Origin: Cordylochernes scorpioides
Lineage: Eukaryota; Arthropoda; Arachnida; Pseudoscorpiones; Chernetidae
Assembly (NCBI GenBank): GCA_030710605.1
Contig: CP092874.1
Location: forward strand, 23,717,634-23,781,633
DNA length: 64,000 nucleotides
Direction: 5' to 3'
The first letter of the stretch is position 1. Each line of letters opens with the position of its first letter. Below the pieces are notes generated by a model. It worked only from the letters and a program-made list of their open reading frames with translations. It made no database searches and was not told where the DNA came from. Shown here in pieces: positions 1 to 10,780 of the stretch. The position numbers were made by a program, and so were the translations under genes.

Positions 1-165
1 GAGTACAAACGCTGCTCATCCTGTATCCCTGGATTAGGAGCCCTACAGGGTACTATCAGCCGGGCCAGCTGAACCCAGGTTTTTTAGTGAGCTTGTTACT
101 GCTACCCCTCCTCCTTTTTCATCCGGGCTTGGGACCGGCAAGGGCGGAGTTATCAGCAACGTTAT
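1..165 (-). mobile_element. B element, partial
   Basis: B is a roughly 300-350 bp element. On its own strand it begins AACTCCGCCTTTGCCGGTCC and ends GAGTGGAGATAAGAAAGAAG with a (GAA)n tail. This copy is cut by the window edge. Confidence 0.82.
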
Positions 166-204
166 ATTTACAATGTATCAAATAGAGGGGAAAGAAGAAA
201 GAAA

Positions 205-1711
205 GGGCTTGGTATTCTATATACAGTTACGAGCGTCATTCCTCATCTCCTAATCTCCTAATCAATCAACTCTGTCACTGTTTGCTTTTTTTTTGGAATG
301 GCGCCCTCCTATTGGTTGGCTACGATCACGCCACCTTTGCCCCCCCCCATCATGCCTCCCCCACTCTGTTTCGCTTTTGTAACTATTGTGTTGGAGCGGG
401 TCGCTCCTTAAATAAATGCATATATTAGTTAATAACTAAATGGAATCCTCTCTTTCTTTTTCCCAGTATGAGACGCCTACGGAAGCCAACAGTACATAGA
501 CAGATAAAGCACATAGGCTATAGTTATTAACTAATACAGTCGAACCTCTTTAATTCAACACCCCAAGGGATCAGAGCTTTCGGTTGAATTAAAGGAAGTG
601 TTGAATTAAAGTTACTCTCATATGATTAGCTAATCATCTAACTCTCTAAAATAATATTTTTTGAAATTGCTTTGTAATATAAATTGATCATTTTAATTAA
701 AACCATTGTGTGTGTACTTTTTTATATTATTTTTTATTTTCATGATTAACTTTGTATCAGGGACAAAATGGCAATATGTAATACATATTTTTGAAACATA
801 AATAGTTACAAATAATATTTTATTCTAATTGAAGAATATAGCAGTTGAAAGGAAATAAATAAGGAAAATAAAAATAAAATTAAAAAATATAATTTAAAAA
901 TAATCATGAAGATTTTTTTAAAATTCCTTTATAGATGTCTGTTTTTGCACTGAAATCCTATTCAGGATGTATTCCAGATGGTCTATTTTAAAAAAAGATG
1001 CATGTCTTTCTTCCTCTGAAATGTCTTTTAAATAACAAAGTTTTTATTGTATTAAAGACATCTCCACTGCTGCTGCAGGTGTTATTGATTTTGTGTTTAA
1101 ATCTTTTATAATAACATGGAAATGGAATATTGATATAAAATGTTATCATAATCATTGTGGCTACATTTTACGAAGATTTATTTATTTAAAAGGAAATAAT
1201 TTGTAAATTTTAATATAAATAAAATATTTCAGTGCTGAAAATTAAAAAGAAAATAATATTATTAATTAGCGCGTGATTCTTAAATTCCCGCGTAAAAACA
1301 AACAACACCCACGACATTGCGCAACGGCACTGCAAAGTGGAACTTAAACTAAAATCCTATCGGCGCCCGCCACCGTCGCCGCTCGCCACCGCCGTAATAC
1401 CGTTTAGCGGTAAAGTTGTATGTAAAAAAACATTCAACTGTCGAAATTCGAATTTTAAAATGGTCGAACTATCGGAACTGTCGTATTATCGATACTGTCG
1501 AATTACAGTTTGTTATTTGATAGGCCGGAGGTCAGGACATCAGAATATGGTCGAATTAAGGTAGAGTGTCGAATTTGCGTGTGTCGAATTAACGAGGTTA
1601 TACTGTATATGCATTTATTTAAGGAGCCAATTTATAATTGTAACAAATAGTATTTGAATCAAAACATTCAATCGGGTAAAACACGGGCGTTGCCCGGGTC
1701 ATTCGGCTAGT
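205..1711 (-). mobile_element. D element, interrupted by P2
   Basis: The parts at about 205-536 and 1606-1711 together match 8553-9003 in reverse. The outer end is ACCCGGGCAACGCCCGTG when read on the minus strand. I do not recognise the family. It carries no coding region. Confidence 0.75.
537..1605. mobile_element. P2: pogo/Tigger-like element, 1.07 kb
   Basis: Ends CAGTCGAACCTCTTTAATTC / GTCGAATTAACGAGGTTATACTG in inverted orientation, with TA duplicated on both sides (535-536, 1606-1607). The interior is AT-rich apart from a GC-rich block near 1355-1400 (CGCCCGCCACCGTCGCCGC). No transposase is readable. It splits a D element. Confidence 0.86.
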
Positions 1712-1944
1712 AAACTTATATATGCAAGCAATCAAGAACAAGCAGTTCCTTTTCATAAAAAAAAAAACAACAACAATAATTAGTAGTATTGGCAGAAATT
1801 TAGATTAGTACAAGAGAAAAAGTAATATACAACAATGTATTATATATAATTATCAGGCATCTATACAGTTTTATACCTGGATGGATCGAAGGTAGAGGGA
1901 CATATTTTAAAATATGATAAGTTTCAAAGAGCAAAACAAAACAA

Positions 1945-2420
1945 AAATAAAAGAAAATAAGACCTAATCCAAATAATTTATTAGTGTGTGACGTTTAGGC
2001 AACAACATTGTCACCATCATCACACAAAAGAATAAATTATGATGGTGACAATGTTGTTGCCGAAACGTCACACACTAATAAATTAGTTTGATTAGGTCTT
2101 ATTTTCTTTTATTATAATCTATAATCCAAATTGTGCTTTATCAGCAAAAAAAAAAGTAATCTATTACAAACAGAAGGTAATAAGACCAAATCCAAATAAA
2201 TAAATAGTGTGTGACGTTTCGGTAACAGCGTTGTTACCATCTTCAGACAAAAGTACTGAATGAGAAATTTTACCACAGCATTACACACATTTTCTCATTC
2301 AGTACTTTTGTCTGAAGATGGTAACAATGCTGTTACTGAAACGTCACACACTATTTATTTATTTGGATTTGGTCTTATTACCTTGTGTTTATTATCTATA
2401 ATCCAAATTGTGCCTTATCT
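1945..2420. mobile_element. Two F foldback elements
   Basis: F is a 140-250 bp family of near-perfect foldbacks. Each arm reads, outward strand, CTGA(T/A)GATGGTAACA, then GCTGTTACCGAAACGTCACA, CACTA, then a TTTGG(A)TTTGGTCTTATTACC region and CAAATTGTGCTTTATCA. Copies here are at about 1945-2142 and 2173-2420. Confidence 0.88.
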
Positions 2421-2639
2421 AATCTATTACAATTTAACTTTTAAAAATGTAACAGCCTTGTTATCCCATCTTTTTTTTTTCAGACTAAAATATTTAACAA
2501 TTACCCCATACAAGCACTCTAATGGTAGCCATGCATCTACCAAAATATCACAGATTGTTTACACATTGGTCTTATTTGCCTTTTAAATATATATATATTT
2601 TTGTAGGATCAATTGTTATTTTAAAAAAAAAGTTGAAAT

Positions 2640-2825
2640 AGAGAATCGGTGACGAGTGGGTAAAACCTTCGATTCCTGACAGCCATGAACTGGGATTGAA
2701 TCCCGCATTGGACACTTTGTTTTAATATGTGAATAACCTTTACATATTAATCATTGTTGCAATTATCATAAACTAAGTTGCTCTTTTTGAGTGGTACCTA
2801 ATAAAGTGATTTTGGAACAAGAAGA
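2640..2825 (+). mobile_element. S2 tRNA-headed SINE
   Basis: Head GGTGACGAGTGGGTAAAACC followed by GGGATTGAATCCCGCATTGG (a B-box-like GATTGAATCC). Then comes a unique body, GTTTTAATATGTGAATAACC, ending AATAAAGTGATTTTGGAAC. The same body appears inverted at 36700-36840. Confidence 0.75.
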
Positions 2826-3145
2826 AAAAAGTTGAAATAGACCTTGAGAATAAGAAAATCTTGTCAATTTTACATATAAAGTTTGGTATGATATCTATTT
2901 ATGTGAGAAGGTGCAGTGATGTAATCCTACACTCCATTGTTAATGGACAAACAACTCCCAGTATGGAATTGGCTAATCTACTTCTGTGAAACCCAATATT
3001 CCATCCACTGTTGATCAATGGTGTTGTTTACTGCAAGTATCATTTGGCTTTTTGTTTAGCATCTCCTGTTCAAAATGGTTTCCTTTTTTGTTTTTTAATA
3101 CAGTCCTCTTCCTCCAACTTCTTTAATTCAACATCCTCCCAAGGG

Positions 3146-3364
3146 CGATAAAGCACAATTTGGATTATAGATTATAATATAATATAATATAAGAAAATAA
3201 GACCTATTCCAAATAATTAGTGTGTGACATTTCGGCAACAGCATTATCACCATCATCAGACAAAGGAATAAAAACATTTATTTTTTTGTCTGATGATGGT
3301 GACAATGCTGTTGCCGAACCGTTACACACTAATAAATTATTTAGATTAGGTCTTATTTTCTTGT
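3146..3364. mobile_element. F foldback nested in P2-like element
   Basis: 219 bp with a 13-bp duplication ATCCTCCCAAGGG (3133-3145, 3365-3377). The duplicated bases belong to the P2 terminal sequence, so the F insertion is the younger one. Core CTGATGA then GGTGACA/TGTTGCC stem. Confidence 0.92.
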
Positions 3365-3544
3365 ATCCTCCCAAGGGATTATAATTTTTGTCGTTGAATT
3401 GAGGTTGGTGTTGAATTATAGTCAGTTAAATTGAAAGTGAATTGGCTGATTGAGATTCTAAAAACTGTTGCCTAGTGTAATCTATTGGTGAGCTCTACTC
3501 ATCCTTTTTAGCACAGACAACACAATTCATAAACACAAGAGACT

Positions 3545-4870
3545 TGAAGCTCCTCTATGATTGAGGGGGAAGGGGGAGAAAAATAAGACTTCTAGCAGTC
3601 GTAGGGAGATATGTAAATAGAATGATATATGCAATTGTTGACTACTCTGTGCAACAGTTTTTTTAACATTATAACTACAAGATAACAAGACCAAATCCAA
3701 ATAAATTAATAGTGTGTGATGTTTCTGTAACACTGTTGTTATCATCATCAGAGAAAAGAATCAAAGAGACAAAAAAATCATTCTTTTGTCTAATGATGAT
3801 AACAACACTGTTGCCGTAATGTCACACACTGTTACTTTAATTGAATTTGATTTCATTATCTTGTAGTTCTAATTTATAATCTAAAATTGTACCTTATCAT
3901 TAATTACACTATAAAAAATTGAGGTTGCAAGCGCTTTATAGTATTGAGAACTCTTCTTATGGCTTATTTAAAGAAAAAAAATAGTAAAGAAAAAAAAACG
4001 CTACCCATTTTTCTTTAAATAGGCTAATAGAACAGCTCTCTATACTCTTTGCCAACTTGATTTTTAATAATGTAATTGAGAAACGTTGTTGCACATATTA
4101 CTGGAATATTTCATATAGAATGTCTGCAATTTGCCAAATAGGTTTTATAGGATTTATATATGTCATAATATATACTCTTCCAGGAATAATAAAGCAAACC
4201 TACAGTCAACCCAGAGATAGACGGGAGGGTAAGGACCGGTCACTTTAGACATCAGCGACATTCCAAGGGGCGACAACTGGGGTCCGTTACTTGGAACCTC
4301 GGGACTTTTAAGACAGTTGGGGATTGTGTGCGACATGAACAGCCGCCCGGCTTTGCCGGGCACAGCTCTCTCTCTGGTTGTCTGGGATTCCTCTTCCAAA
4401 CTTGTGGTGTCCTTATTTCTCTTTCCCCACCTTATTATATTGCCACATATATATATTTGAAGCTCCTATATCATTGGGGGGGAAGGGGGAGAAAAATAAG
4501 ACTTCTAGCAGTCATAGGGAGATATGTAAATAGAATGATATATGCAATTGTTGACTACTCTGTGCAACAGTTTTTTTTAACTACAAGTTAACACGACCAA
4601 ATCCAAATAAATTAATAGTGTGTGATGTTTATATATATTTGTCTATTACATCGCATAACTACAAGAAAATGAGACCTAATCCAAATAAATTAAGTGTGTG
4701 ACGTTTCTGTAACAGTGTTGTTACCATCATCAGGCAGTCATTTATTCTTTTGTCTGATGGATGATAACAACGCTGTTACCGAAACGTCACTCACTATTTA
4801 TTTATTTTGGATTAGGTCTTATTTTCTTGTAGCTATAATCTATAATTCAAAATTGTGCTTTATCATATTA
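3545..4870. repeat. Duplicated block with F foldbacks
   Basis: A 120-bp segment (GAAGCTCCTCTATGATTGAG ... GACTACTCTGTGCAACAG) occurs at 3545-3663 and again at 4455-4575, each followed directly by an F element (3676-3900; truncated 4580-4640). Another full F lies at 4662-4868. Between them, 3905-4450 shows no recognised feature apart from a short inverted pair around the ACACGGCC-free stretch 3960-4025 (AAAGAAAAAAAATAG / complement). Confidence 0.75.
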
Positions 4871-4904
4871 CACCACATGTTCCCCCCTGGTACACCCCCA
4901 TTCC

Positions 4905-5190
4905 TAACAAATCTTCTTTCCACACCTTTACTAGGGAAGAAAAAAACGGCGATTTCAAGATTATGAACAAGACATCTTAGACGGCTTAAATTTAATGGAA
5001 AAAATCAAAACATTCCTGAAATGCCCCAAATACGATTCCCAACCAGCCAGTCCTGAACATCTATTGAATTGTATCAAATCCTCCAAAAAAGACCTCTGGG
5101 AAAACCCCAGGACTATAATAGAAAAGCTGAGACAATTGAACCTAATGGAGATCATTTAAATGACTTGAGGAATAAGCAACAACAACACAT
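4905..5190 (+). pseudogene. LINE-A-related element, 3' end only
   Basis: A 5'-truncated copy of a relative of LINE-A. The readable C-terminus is CPKYDSQPASPEHLLNCIK followed by KKDLWENP...LMEII and a stop at 5157-5159. It aligns with CPKCS..PAAPEHILACIRC..RDLWERP...LMEFV of LINE-A. It ends GAGGAATAAGCAACAACAAC, so the 3' signature is conserved too. It is clearly another subfamily, and the second Cys of the knuckle is replaced. Confidence 0.8.
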
Positions 5191-5263
5191 CACATGTGTG
5201 GCTTAAAATCAAATATATTTTTTAAAAGGACAAATTATTCCTCTCACCCCCCACACACTCTTA

Positions 5264-5577
5264 TCTTCTTCTTCTTTCTTATCTCATTAGGTGAAGTAGA
5301 ATGTGTCTACCTTTGTCATTAAGACTGGGAGCACTACTCAGTGGCAGGCCAACTTAGCTCCAAAATAAATGGCCGCCTCTGACATGAGGAACAGACGGCA
5401 TGTGCAGCTGCTCCTAACATGGAGTACAAACACTGCTCATCCTGTATCCCTGGATTAGGAGCCCTTACAGGGTACTATCAGCCGGGCCAGCTGAGCCCAG
5501 GTTTTTTAGTGAGCTTGTTACTGCTCCCCCTCCTCCTTTTTCATCCAGGCTTGGGACCGGCAAAGGCGGAGTTACAC
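5264..5577 (-). mobile_element. B element
   Basis: From the TCTTCTTCTTCTTTCTTATC tail to GACCGGCAAAGGCGGAGTTA, immediately upstream of ERGIC3 exon 1. An internal part near the tail is deleted (ATCTCATTAGGTGAAG). Confidence 0.85.
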
Positions 5578-5637
5578 ACTCTTATAAAACCCCACTGGTG
5601 AGTTGACCAAGTAGTAACTGTGATGGTCTGTGTGCAG

Positions 5638-5796
5638 TCACTCTAGTCAGCATAGTGGTCATTGTGGTCCTTTTTGCCTGGGAGCTCAACTACTACCTCA
5701 CCCCTGAGGTGAAGGAGGAGCTCTTTGTGGACATGTCCCGCGGGGAGAAGCTGAGGATCAACTTGGATATTGTGTTCCCTCGTCTTTCTTGTAGTG
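5638..5796 (+). CDS. ERGIC3: ERGIC3 exon 1 of window (first membrane segment)
   Basis: ERGIC3 cycles between ER and Golgi and helps load cargo into COPII vesicles. The exon follows a TGTGCAG acceptor and ends at GTGAGT. It has 2 nt + 52 codons + 1 nt. It encodes a hydrophobic stretch (about VSIVVIVVLFAW), the first transmembrane segment, then ELNYYLTPEV and VDMSRGEKLRINLDIVFP, which match the start of the lumenal domain in the ERGIC family. The codon split at its end joins exactly to the next exon. The upstream exon with the cytosolic N-terminus (about 28 residues in the human protein) was not found in the window. No second copy of this exon is present. Confidence 0.93.
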
Positions 5797-5886
5797 GTGA
5801 GTGATTCCCTTCTTCTCCTCTACTGTAGTTGTTCTTCTTGTATCACACACATAAATCTTTTATTATGACACCAGTCCTATATATAT

Positions 5887-6360
5887 TGTTACGTCGTACC
5901 CAGACGCTATTCGTATACTTTGTCTACTCAGGATGCCACAAAGATACACATGTGAATTCGAAGGGATTGCAGCTAAAGTTAGCGTTTTATTATGTCTCAC
6001 TAACAGAAGTAATACAATGAGTGGGACTTGCCTTCAACCTCCCCGTCAGAAGTATCCTTGGCGCCGTGGATGTCCTCTTGTGGAGCTTCCCGCTCCACAC
6101 TATTCAAGTCCAGCCTGGACTTACACCGCCTTGTAGGCCGCTCCGATGTCAGTCTCTCCTGGCACCTTCTTGCAGGATCATCCACACGCCCGGAGGCAAG
6201 TCGCCACGTCTTCTCCTCACCGCAGATGTAACCAGACTCTATCCTCCCCCACACAGGAATGCTGTTTTTAGCGCCTGCCACATGGCAGCGGGGGCCGCTA
6301 GAGTCCAACCCTCTTTTCCCAACTTTACTCTGGTATCTTGGCCTTATCATCCACGTTACA
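5887..6360 (-). mobile_element. Solo LTR
   Basis: 474 bp, TGTTACG ... CGTTACA with a 5-6 bp A/T duplication (ATATAT) on each side. GC-rich centre. On the minus strand a polyadenylation signal (AATAAA within CATAATAAAACGC) lies toward the 3' end, suggesting that orientation. The TGTAAC...GTTACA ends are common in Gypsy/BEL LTRs. No internal retroviral-type genes are nearby, so this is probably an LTR-LTR recombination remnant. Confidence 0.75.
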
Positions 6361-6379
6361 ATATATTATGTAAAAGCAT

Positions 6380-6630
6380 CTCAAATAAGGCCTAATCAAA
6401 ATAATTTAATAGTGTGTGACATTTAAGTAACAGCATTGTTACCATCATCAGATAAAAGAATAAAAAAAATATATATATATTTTAAATTTATTATTATTAT
6501 TTTTTTTTTATATATACTTTTGTCTGATGATGGTAACAATGCTGTTACCGAAACACCACACACTATTAAATTAATTGGATTATGTCTTACTTTCTTGTAT
6601 CTATAATCTATAATTCAAATTGTGCAACTG
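6380..6630. mobile_element. F foldback
   Basis: Arms from AATAAGGCCTAATCAAAATA to TTGTATCTATAATCTATAA, with an AT-rich centre. Stem GGTAACA / TGTTACC and GAAACACCACACACTA (core partly mutated). Confidence 0.87.
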
Positions 6631-6679
6631 AATTTACATTTACACTACAATTTAGCATTTGTACTATTTTTTTCATATA

Positions 6680-6855
6680 CAGTACAACCTCCATGAGAGG
6701 ACACTCCCGCTAGAGGACACCTCTCTACAAAGGACAGTTTTCATTTGCAAAATTTCCGTTTTTACCATTTTGACACTCTCGTAAGAGGACAACTCTCTCT
6801 AAAGGACACTTTGGCTCTGCAATTAGGTGTTGTCCTTTACAGAGAGGTTCGACTG
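6680..6855. mobile_element. P1 MITE
   Basis: CAGTACAACCTCCATGAGAG to GAGAGGTTCGACTG with TA at both sides. Confidence 0.9.
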
Positions 6856-7182
6856 TATATATATATATAGATTCTCCTCTCTCATTGCCGGCTTGCAATG
6901 ATATCCTCACGATGATCAATCACCATCAGGTAGTGGAGGAGAAAATGGTGAATCTTAAGTTTTTTTTCTGCTTACTGCTTTGTAAAAGTTATACAGTGAC
7001 AGAGAAGCCATTCGACTTGATATGGCGCTGGTTAAAATACTTTGTACTGAGGTAAATTGGCTGCCGTTTACTTTTGAGAAGAACATCTCTCTTTCTTCAC
7101 TAATATACTGACACCTCTTATTTATCTCTAGTGATCACGATGATCCAAAAATATCTCAATGATTGAATACTTTTTTTAAGTG
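6856..7182. other. Intron 1, nothing recognised
   Basis: A short TA run, then unassigned sequence. Confidence 0.55.
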
Positions 7183-7475
7183 ATAAGTTATCCCTAGTAC
7201 ACGTGGTACAGGCCATGATAATCATGGTGGGTAGAAGTTGGTGACTGCTTTTATTGTATGTGTACCACATATCTAAATGTTGACTTTTGCACTTACAAAT
7301 GTGCCAGAGCCCCGTTTGGTTACTTGCACTCGCTGGTAGGTTTGGACTTTTGCAAGAATCGTGGACCATTGGAGCATTTTTTTTTAATTAGAAAAATGTA
7401 CCCAATGCGGGATTCGATCCCAGGTCGTAGCGGTCGAAAACCAATGGTTTAGACCATCCTTCCACCGACCCCATA
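7183..7475 (-). mobile_element. S1 SINE
   Basis: S1 is a roughly 300-bp tRNA-derived SINE. On its own strand it starts GGGGTCGGTGGAAGGATGGT, with A-box-like and B-box-like (GGGTTCGATTCCCGC) promoter motifs. The middle holds TTTGCACTTACAAATGTGCC in reverse, and it ends CCACGTGTACTAGGGATAAG plus a C/A-rich tail. This copy is nearly full length and lies on the minus strand. Confidence 0.88.
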
Positions 7476-7493
7476 AAGTGATAATTTCCTAAG

Positions 7494-7795
7494 GGGGTCA
7501 GAGGATAAGTTGTATAAAATGCCAATTTCCAACCACCATGACACTGGATCATATTCCACATTGGGCACTTTTTTTTTTCTTTATAAAAAAATTGCACCAA
7601 TGGTTCCCCTGATTCTTGCCAAAATCCAATCCCAACCAGGGAAATACAACTAAACAAATCTCTCTGGCAGGTTTCTAAGTACATAAGTCAAACTGGTTTC
7701 CACATGTGTTAAACATGTGGTGATCTTACAGTAAAAGCAGTCGCCAACTATTACCCAACATCATGTTTTGTACCACCTGTATTAGGGATAATAAT
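7494..7795 (+). mobile_element. S1 SINE, degenerate
   Basis: Head-to-head with the copy at 7183-7475. It keeps TTGGGCACTTTTTTTTT, CCAATCCCAACCAGG and the ATTAGGGATAATAATAAAG end, but the head is badly decayed. Confidence 0.75.
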
Positions 7796-7809
7796 AAAGA
7801 AACTTCCCT

Positions 7810-8092
7810 TTAACACTTTGAGGACGGACAATTCTGCAGTTGCATAGACAGATAATAGGAGCTGTTGTGGTCTCACGTGACATTTTACATTTACATTAGG
7901 TCAGCTGACATTCCCCCAACCCACTGATAGGTAAGAAGGTATGGAACAAGATCCCAGTGGGTGTGAATTCGTGTCAGCTGCCGGCGATTTTATATTTAAT
8001 TTTGAAAATCGAGGACGCGAATTCACGTCCTTCGGGCTTAATGCAAAATCGGCAAGGATGCGAATTCATGTCCCTCGGATCGAAGGTGTTAA
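7810..8092. mobile_element. piggyBac-like MITE
   Basis: 283 bp bounded by TTAA on both sides, with inverted ends TTAACACTTTGAGGACGG / TCGGATCGAAGGTGTTAA. Internal repeats GACGCGAATTCACGTCC and GATGCGAATTCATGTCC. TTAA target and CAC(T/C)TT ends fit piggyBac-type MITEs. Confidence 0.8.
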
Positions 8093-8235
8093 ATAAGTGT
8101 TAAATTGTTGGTATTTTGATCTTCCACCACTTGATAAACTACAGGTTTGAATTGCTTTTATAATAGCTCTTTTTAACTTACTTGCCTAAAGGTAACCAGC
8201 AAGTCTTCCTAGCAGCCATTTCTTAATTATATTAT

Positions 8236-9150
8236 GATGCATTAGTGTGCCATCTGTTATGAAAATTTGAAACTATTATAGACATGTATGATTCTTTTTA
8301 TTTAAAAATTAAACAATTTCTACTGCACTTACTCTAAATGGAAAAATTAAAGTCAGGGCCTGGCTCATCAGTGGTGAACCCTCCCAGCGGTTTCGTCAGT
8401 TTAATCTACCATACCACTGTTGTATTGCATTTTTTTATCTTCCTTTTATAGTGATACTGATGCTTGACTCTTGGAACGGGTATTTTAGATGAACTATGGA
8501 CATAAGCTTTGAGGACAGCAGAATTACATACAATTATAAATATATAATACTAGCGAATGACCCGGGCAACGCCCGTGTTTTACCCGATTGAATGTTTTGA
8601 TTCAAATACTATTTGTTACAATTATAAATTGGCGCCTTATATAAATGCATATGTTAGTTAATAACTATAGCCTATGTGCTTTATCTGTCTATGTACTGTT
8701 GGCTTCCGTAGGCGTCTCTTACTGGGAAAAAGAAAGAGAGGATTCCATTTGGTTATTAACTAATATATGCATTTATTTAAGGAGCGACCCCGCTCCAACA
8801 CAATGGTTACAAAAACGAAGAAGCGAGTGAGGGGGGGCATGATGGGGGGGGCAAAGGTGGCGTGATCGTAGCCGACCAATAGGAAGGCGCCATTCCAAAA
8901 AAAAAGCAAACGGTGACAGAGATGACTGATGAAGAATGACGCTCGTAACTGTATATAGAATGCTTCGAGCAATCGCTCTTCCGCAAACATCAAATTGAGT
9001 CAATCAAGTTGAAAAATGTAATATAACAGTGGTATGGTAGATTAAACTGGAGAAACCGCTGGGAGGATTCATTACTGATGAGCCAGGCCCTCACTTTAAT
9101 TTTTCCATTGCAGTAAGGGCAGTAGAAATTGTTTAATTAAAAAAAAAAGA
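8236..9150. mobile_element. M1 foldback interrupted by D element
   Basis: M1 arms GATGCATTAGTGTGCCATCT ... CCATACCACTGTTGTATTGC (8236-8432) and the complement (9015-9150). M1 is a mobile foldback with arms that read CTCATCAGTGGTGAACCCTC and CAGCGGTTTCGCCAGTTTAA. Confidence 0.75.
8553..9003 (+). mobile_element. D element, complete
   Basis: From ACTAGCGAATGACCCGGGCA to GCTTCGAGCAATCGCTCTTC. Internal inverted pair TTAGTTAATAACTA at 8651-8666 and 8750-8765. A further fragment lies at 16965-17060. Confidence 0.72.
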
Positions 9151-9540
9151 ATTTTCATTACAACAACAACAAAAAGCCTTTTTTTGGGGTCACTGACCCT
9201 ATACAGAATTCACCAGAGGTATGCATAAGAACAAAGCAGTGAGACAAAGGAAACAACGATATAGACAGAAGAAAAAGAAAAAAATAAGAAAGAGAAAGAG
9301 GGAAGCAAGAAAAACAACACAAAAAGAGTAGCAGTAAGAGAGTGAGGAGTGAGTGTAATTTTCATTACTTAACTATCCCTATTCTAATATAAAGCACTAA
9401 CACGTCTTCTATATATAGCAAATGAAAACGGCGCATTATTGCTTCATATTAATTTATGCTTAATTGGCCTTGTGTTTATTGTTTGCGGAAGAGCATTGCT
9501 CAATGCAAATATTTATGTGTAATTCTACTGTCCTAAAAGC
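9151..9540. other. Retroposon tail and A/G-rich stretch
   Basis: An inverted retroposon 3' tail (ACAACAACAACAAAAAGCC, then the hairpin GGGGTCACTGACCC) is at 9160-9215. A purine-rich low-complexity run follows at 9235-9345. I see nothing coding. Confidence 0.6.
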
Positions 9541-9599
9541 TAATGTCAATAGTGTACTTAAAGATTCCACCCATCAGTATAGCATATAAAAGCAGAATG

Positions 9600-9960
9600 A
9601 TCCAATACAGTATTAGAGCTCTAAAGAAGCGGTTTGGTGGATTAAATTGGCGAAACCGCTGGGAGGGTTCACCACTGATGAATCAAGCCCTCCTAATATT
9701 TTTTCATCGCAGTAAGGACAGTAGAAATTTTATTTATGTTGAAAGAAACATTTGCATCTTAATGTTTTCATTTGCTATATTCCTATTCTGTCAATAATAC
9801 TAATTATTGTTTTTTAAAGAAAAGGAACTGTTTGGTCTTGATTCCTTGTATACAAGTTTATACCAAGCCCTTTCTTTCTTCTTTCCCCTTATTTGATACA
9901 TTGTAAATAACATTGCTGATTATTGTTACTATTACTGTTATATATACCCACTTCTACTCT
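9600..9960. repeat. M1 arm and unassigned intron
   Basis: M1 arm at about 9620-9740 (GGTTTGGTGGATTAAATTGG ... CGCAGTAAGGACAGTAG). The rest, to 9950, is unassigned. Confidence 0.65.
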
Positions 9961-9996
9961 GAGAATCTGTATAAAACCAGAAGGTCTTAATAAAGC

Positions 9997-10140
9997 GATA
10001 AAGCACAATTTAGATTATAGCTACAAGAAAATAAAACCTAATCAAAAATAAATTAATAGTGTGTGACATTTCGGTAACAACATTGTTACCGAAACGTCAC
10101 ACACTATCAATTTATTTTGATTAGGTCTTATATTCTTGTA
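9997..10140. mobile_element. F foldback, short form
   Basis: 144 bp with a perfect 13-bp duplication GTCTTAATAAAGC (9984-9996, 10141-10153). The arms meet at the GGTAACAACATTGTTACC palindrome, so the CTGATGA half is deleted. Confidence 0.93.
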
Positions 10141-10192
10141 GTCTTAATAAAGCTATATTTGTTGTAAACACAATAACATGGTGTGTGTGCAG

Positions 10193-10312
10193 GTTTATCC
10201 CTGGATGCCATGGATGTGTCGGGGGAGCAACACATCAACATAGAGCACAACCTGTACAAGCGCAGGCTGGGACTGGATGGCAAACCTCTGGACCAGCCTG
10301 TCCGGGAGGAGA
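10193..10312 (+). CDS. ERGIC3: ERGIC3 exon 2 of window (lumenal domain)
   Basis: It begins after TGTGTGTGCAG and ends at GTAAGT, with 2 nt + 39 codons + 1 nt. It encodes LSLDAMDVSGEQHINIEHNL and then a KRRLGLDGKPLDQPVREE-type tail. The (L)S(I/L)DAMDV(A/S)GEQ motif is a hallmark of ERGIC2/ERGIC3 proteins at the start of the lumenal COPII-coated ERV domain. The frame is continuous with exon 1. No second copy of this exon exists in the window. Confidence 0.95.
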
Positions 10313-10419
10313 GTAAGTCAAGTGTAGTGGTGGACACTGTTGATGGGGAGTTCTTATACAAGCTTGTCCCAAAAGTTTGCAAAAAATTCAAATACCATTA
10401 ATTATTGGCCGTTATGTAT

Positions 10420-10645
10420 ATCTTTGGCGAAACCGCTGGGAGGGTTCACCACTGATGAGCCAAGCCCTCCCAATATATATTTTTTCATCGCAGTAAGGGC
10501 AGTAGAAGTTTGTATTATGTATAAAAGAAACATTCATGCTTTTAAATCCTTTCATTTTATATGTATAGATGGCGCGCTATTGCTTTGTGTTAATGTATAT
10601 CTTTGTATTATGTATAAAGTAATTGTATTATGTGATGTGTGTAGC
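10420..10645. repeat. M1 arm in intron 2
   Basis: GCGAAACCGCTGGGAGGGTT to CGCAGTAAGGGCAGTAGAAG at 10429-10508; the remainder is AT-rich. Confidence 0.68.
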
Positions 10646-10780
10646 ACAATTTAGATTATAGATACAAGAAAATAAGACCTAATCCAAATAATTTTATAGT
10701 GTAACAGCGTTGTTATCGAAATGTCATACATTATTAATTTATTTGGATTAGGTCTTATTTTCTTGTATCTATAATTTTAT
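10645..10780. mobile_element. F foldback, short form
   Basis: GCACAATTTAGATTATAGAT to TTTTCTTGTATCTATAATT, with a short centre GTGTAACAGCGTTGTTATCG. Confidence 0.85.

Larger units (their letters stand above)
5797..10192 (+). other. ERGIC3: ERGIC3 intron 1
   Basis: About 4.4 kb, bounded by a GTGAGT donor and a TGTGTGCAG acceptor. It is filled with TEs listed separately: solo LTR, F element, P1, two S1 SINEs, piggyBac-like MITE, M1, D and a TTG-tail fragment. I see no other coding sequence. Confidence 0.85.

Noticed and set aside
6000-6395. Several overlapping 60-124 aa frames
   Set aside because: They lie in the GC-rich centre of a solo LTR; no protein motif and no splice context.
10425-10480. 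Hammerhead-like order GGCGAAACC ... CACTGATGAGCCAG in M1 elements (possible type II form, also 57310-57350)
   Set aside because: CTGGC and GCCAG could form stem II, but only about 19 nt lie between GAAA and CTGATGA, too few for stems III and I. The same bases form a simpler imperfect hairpin.
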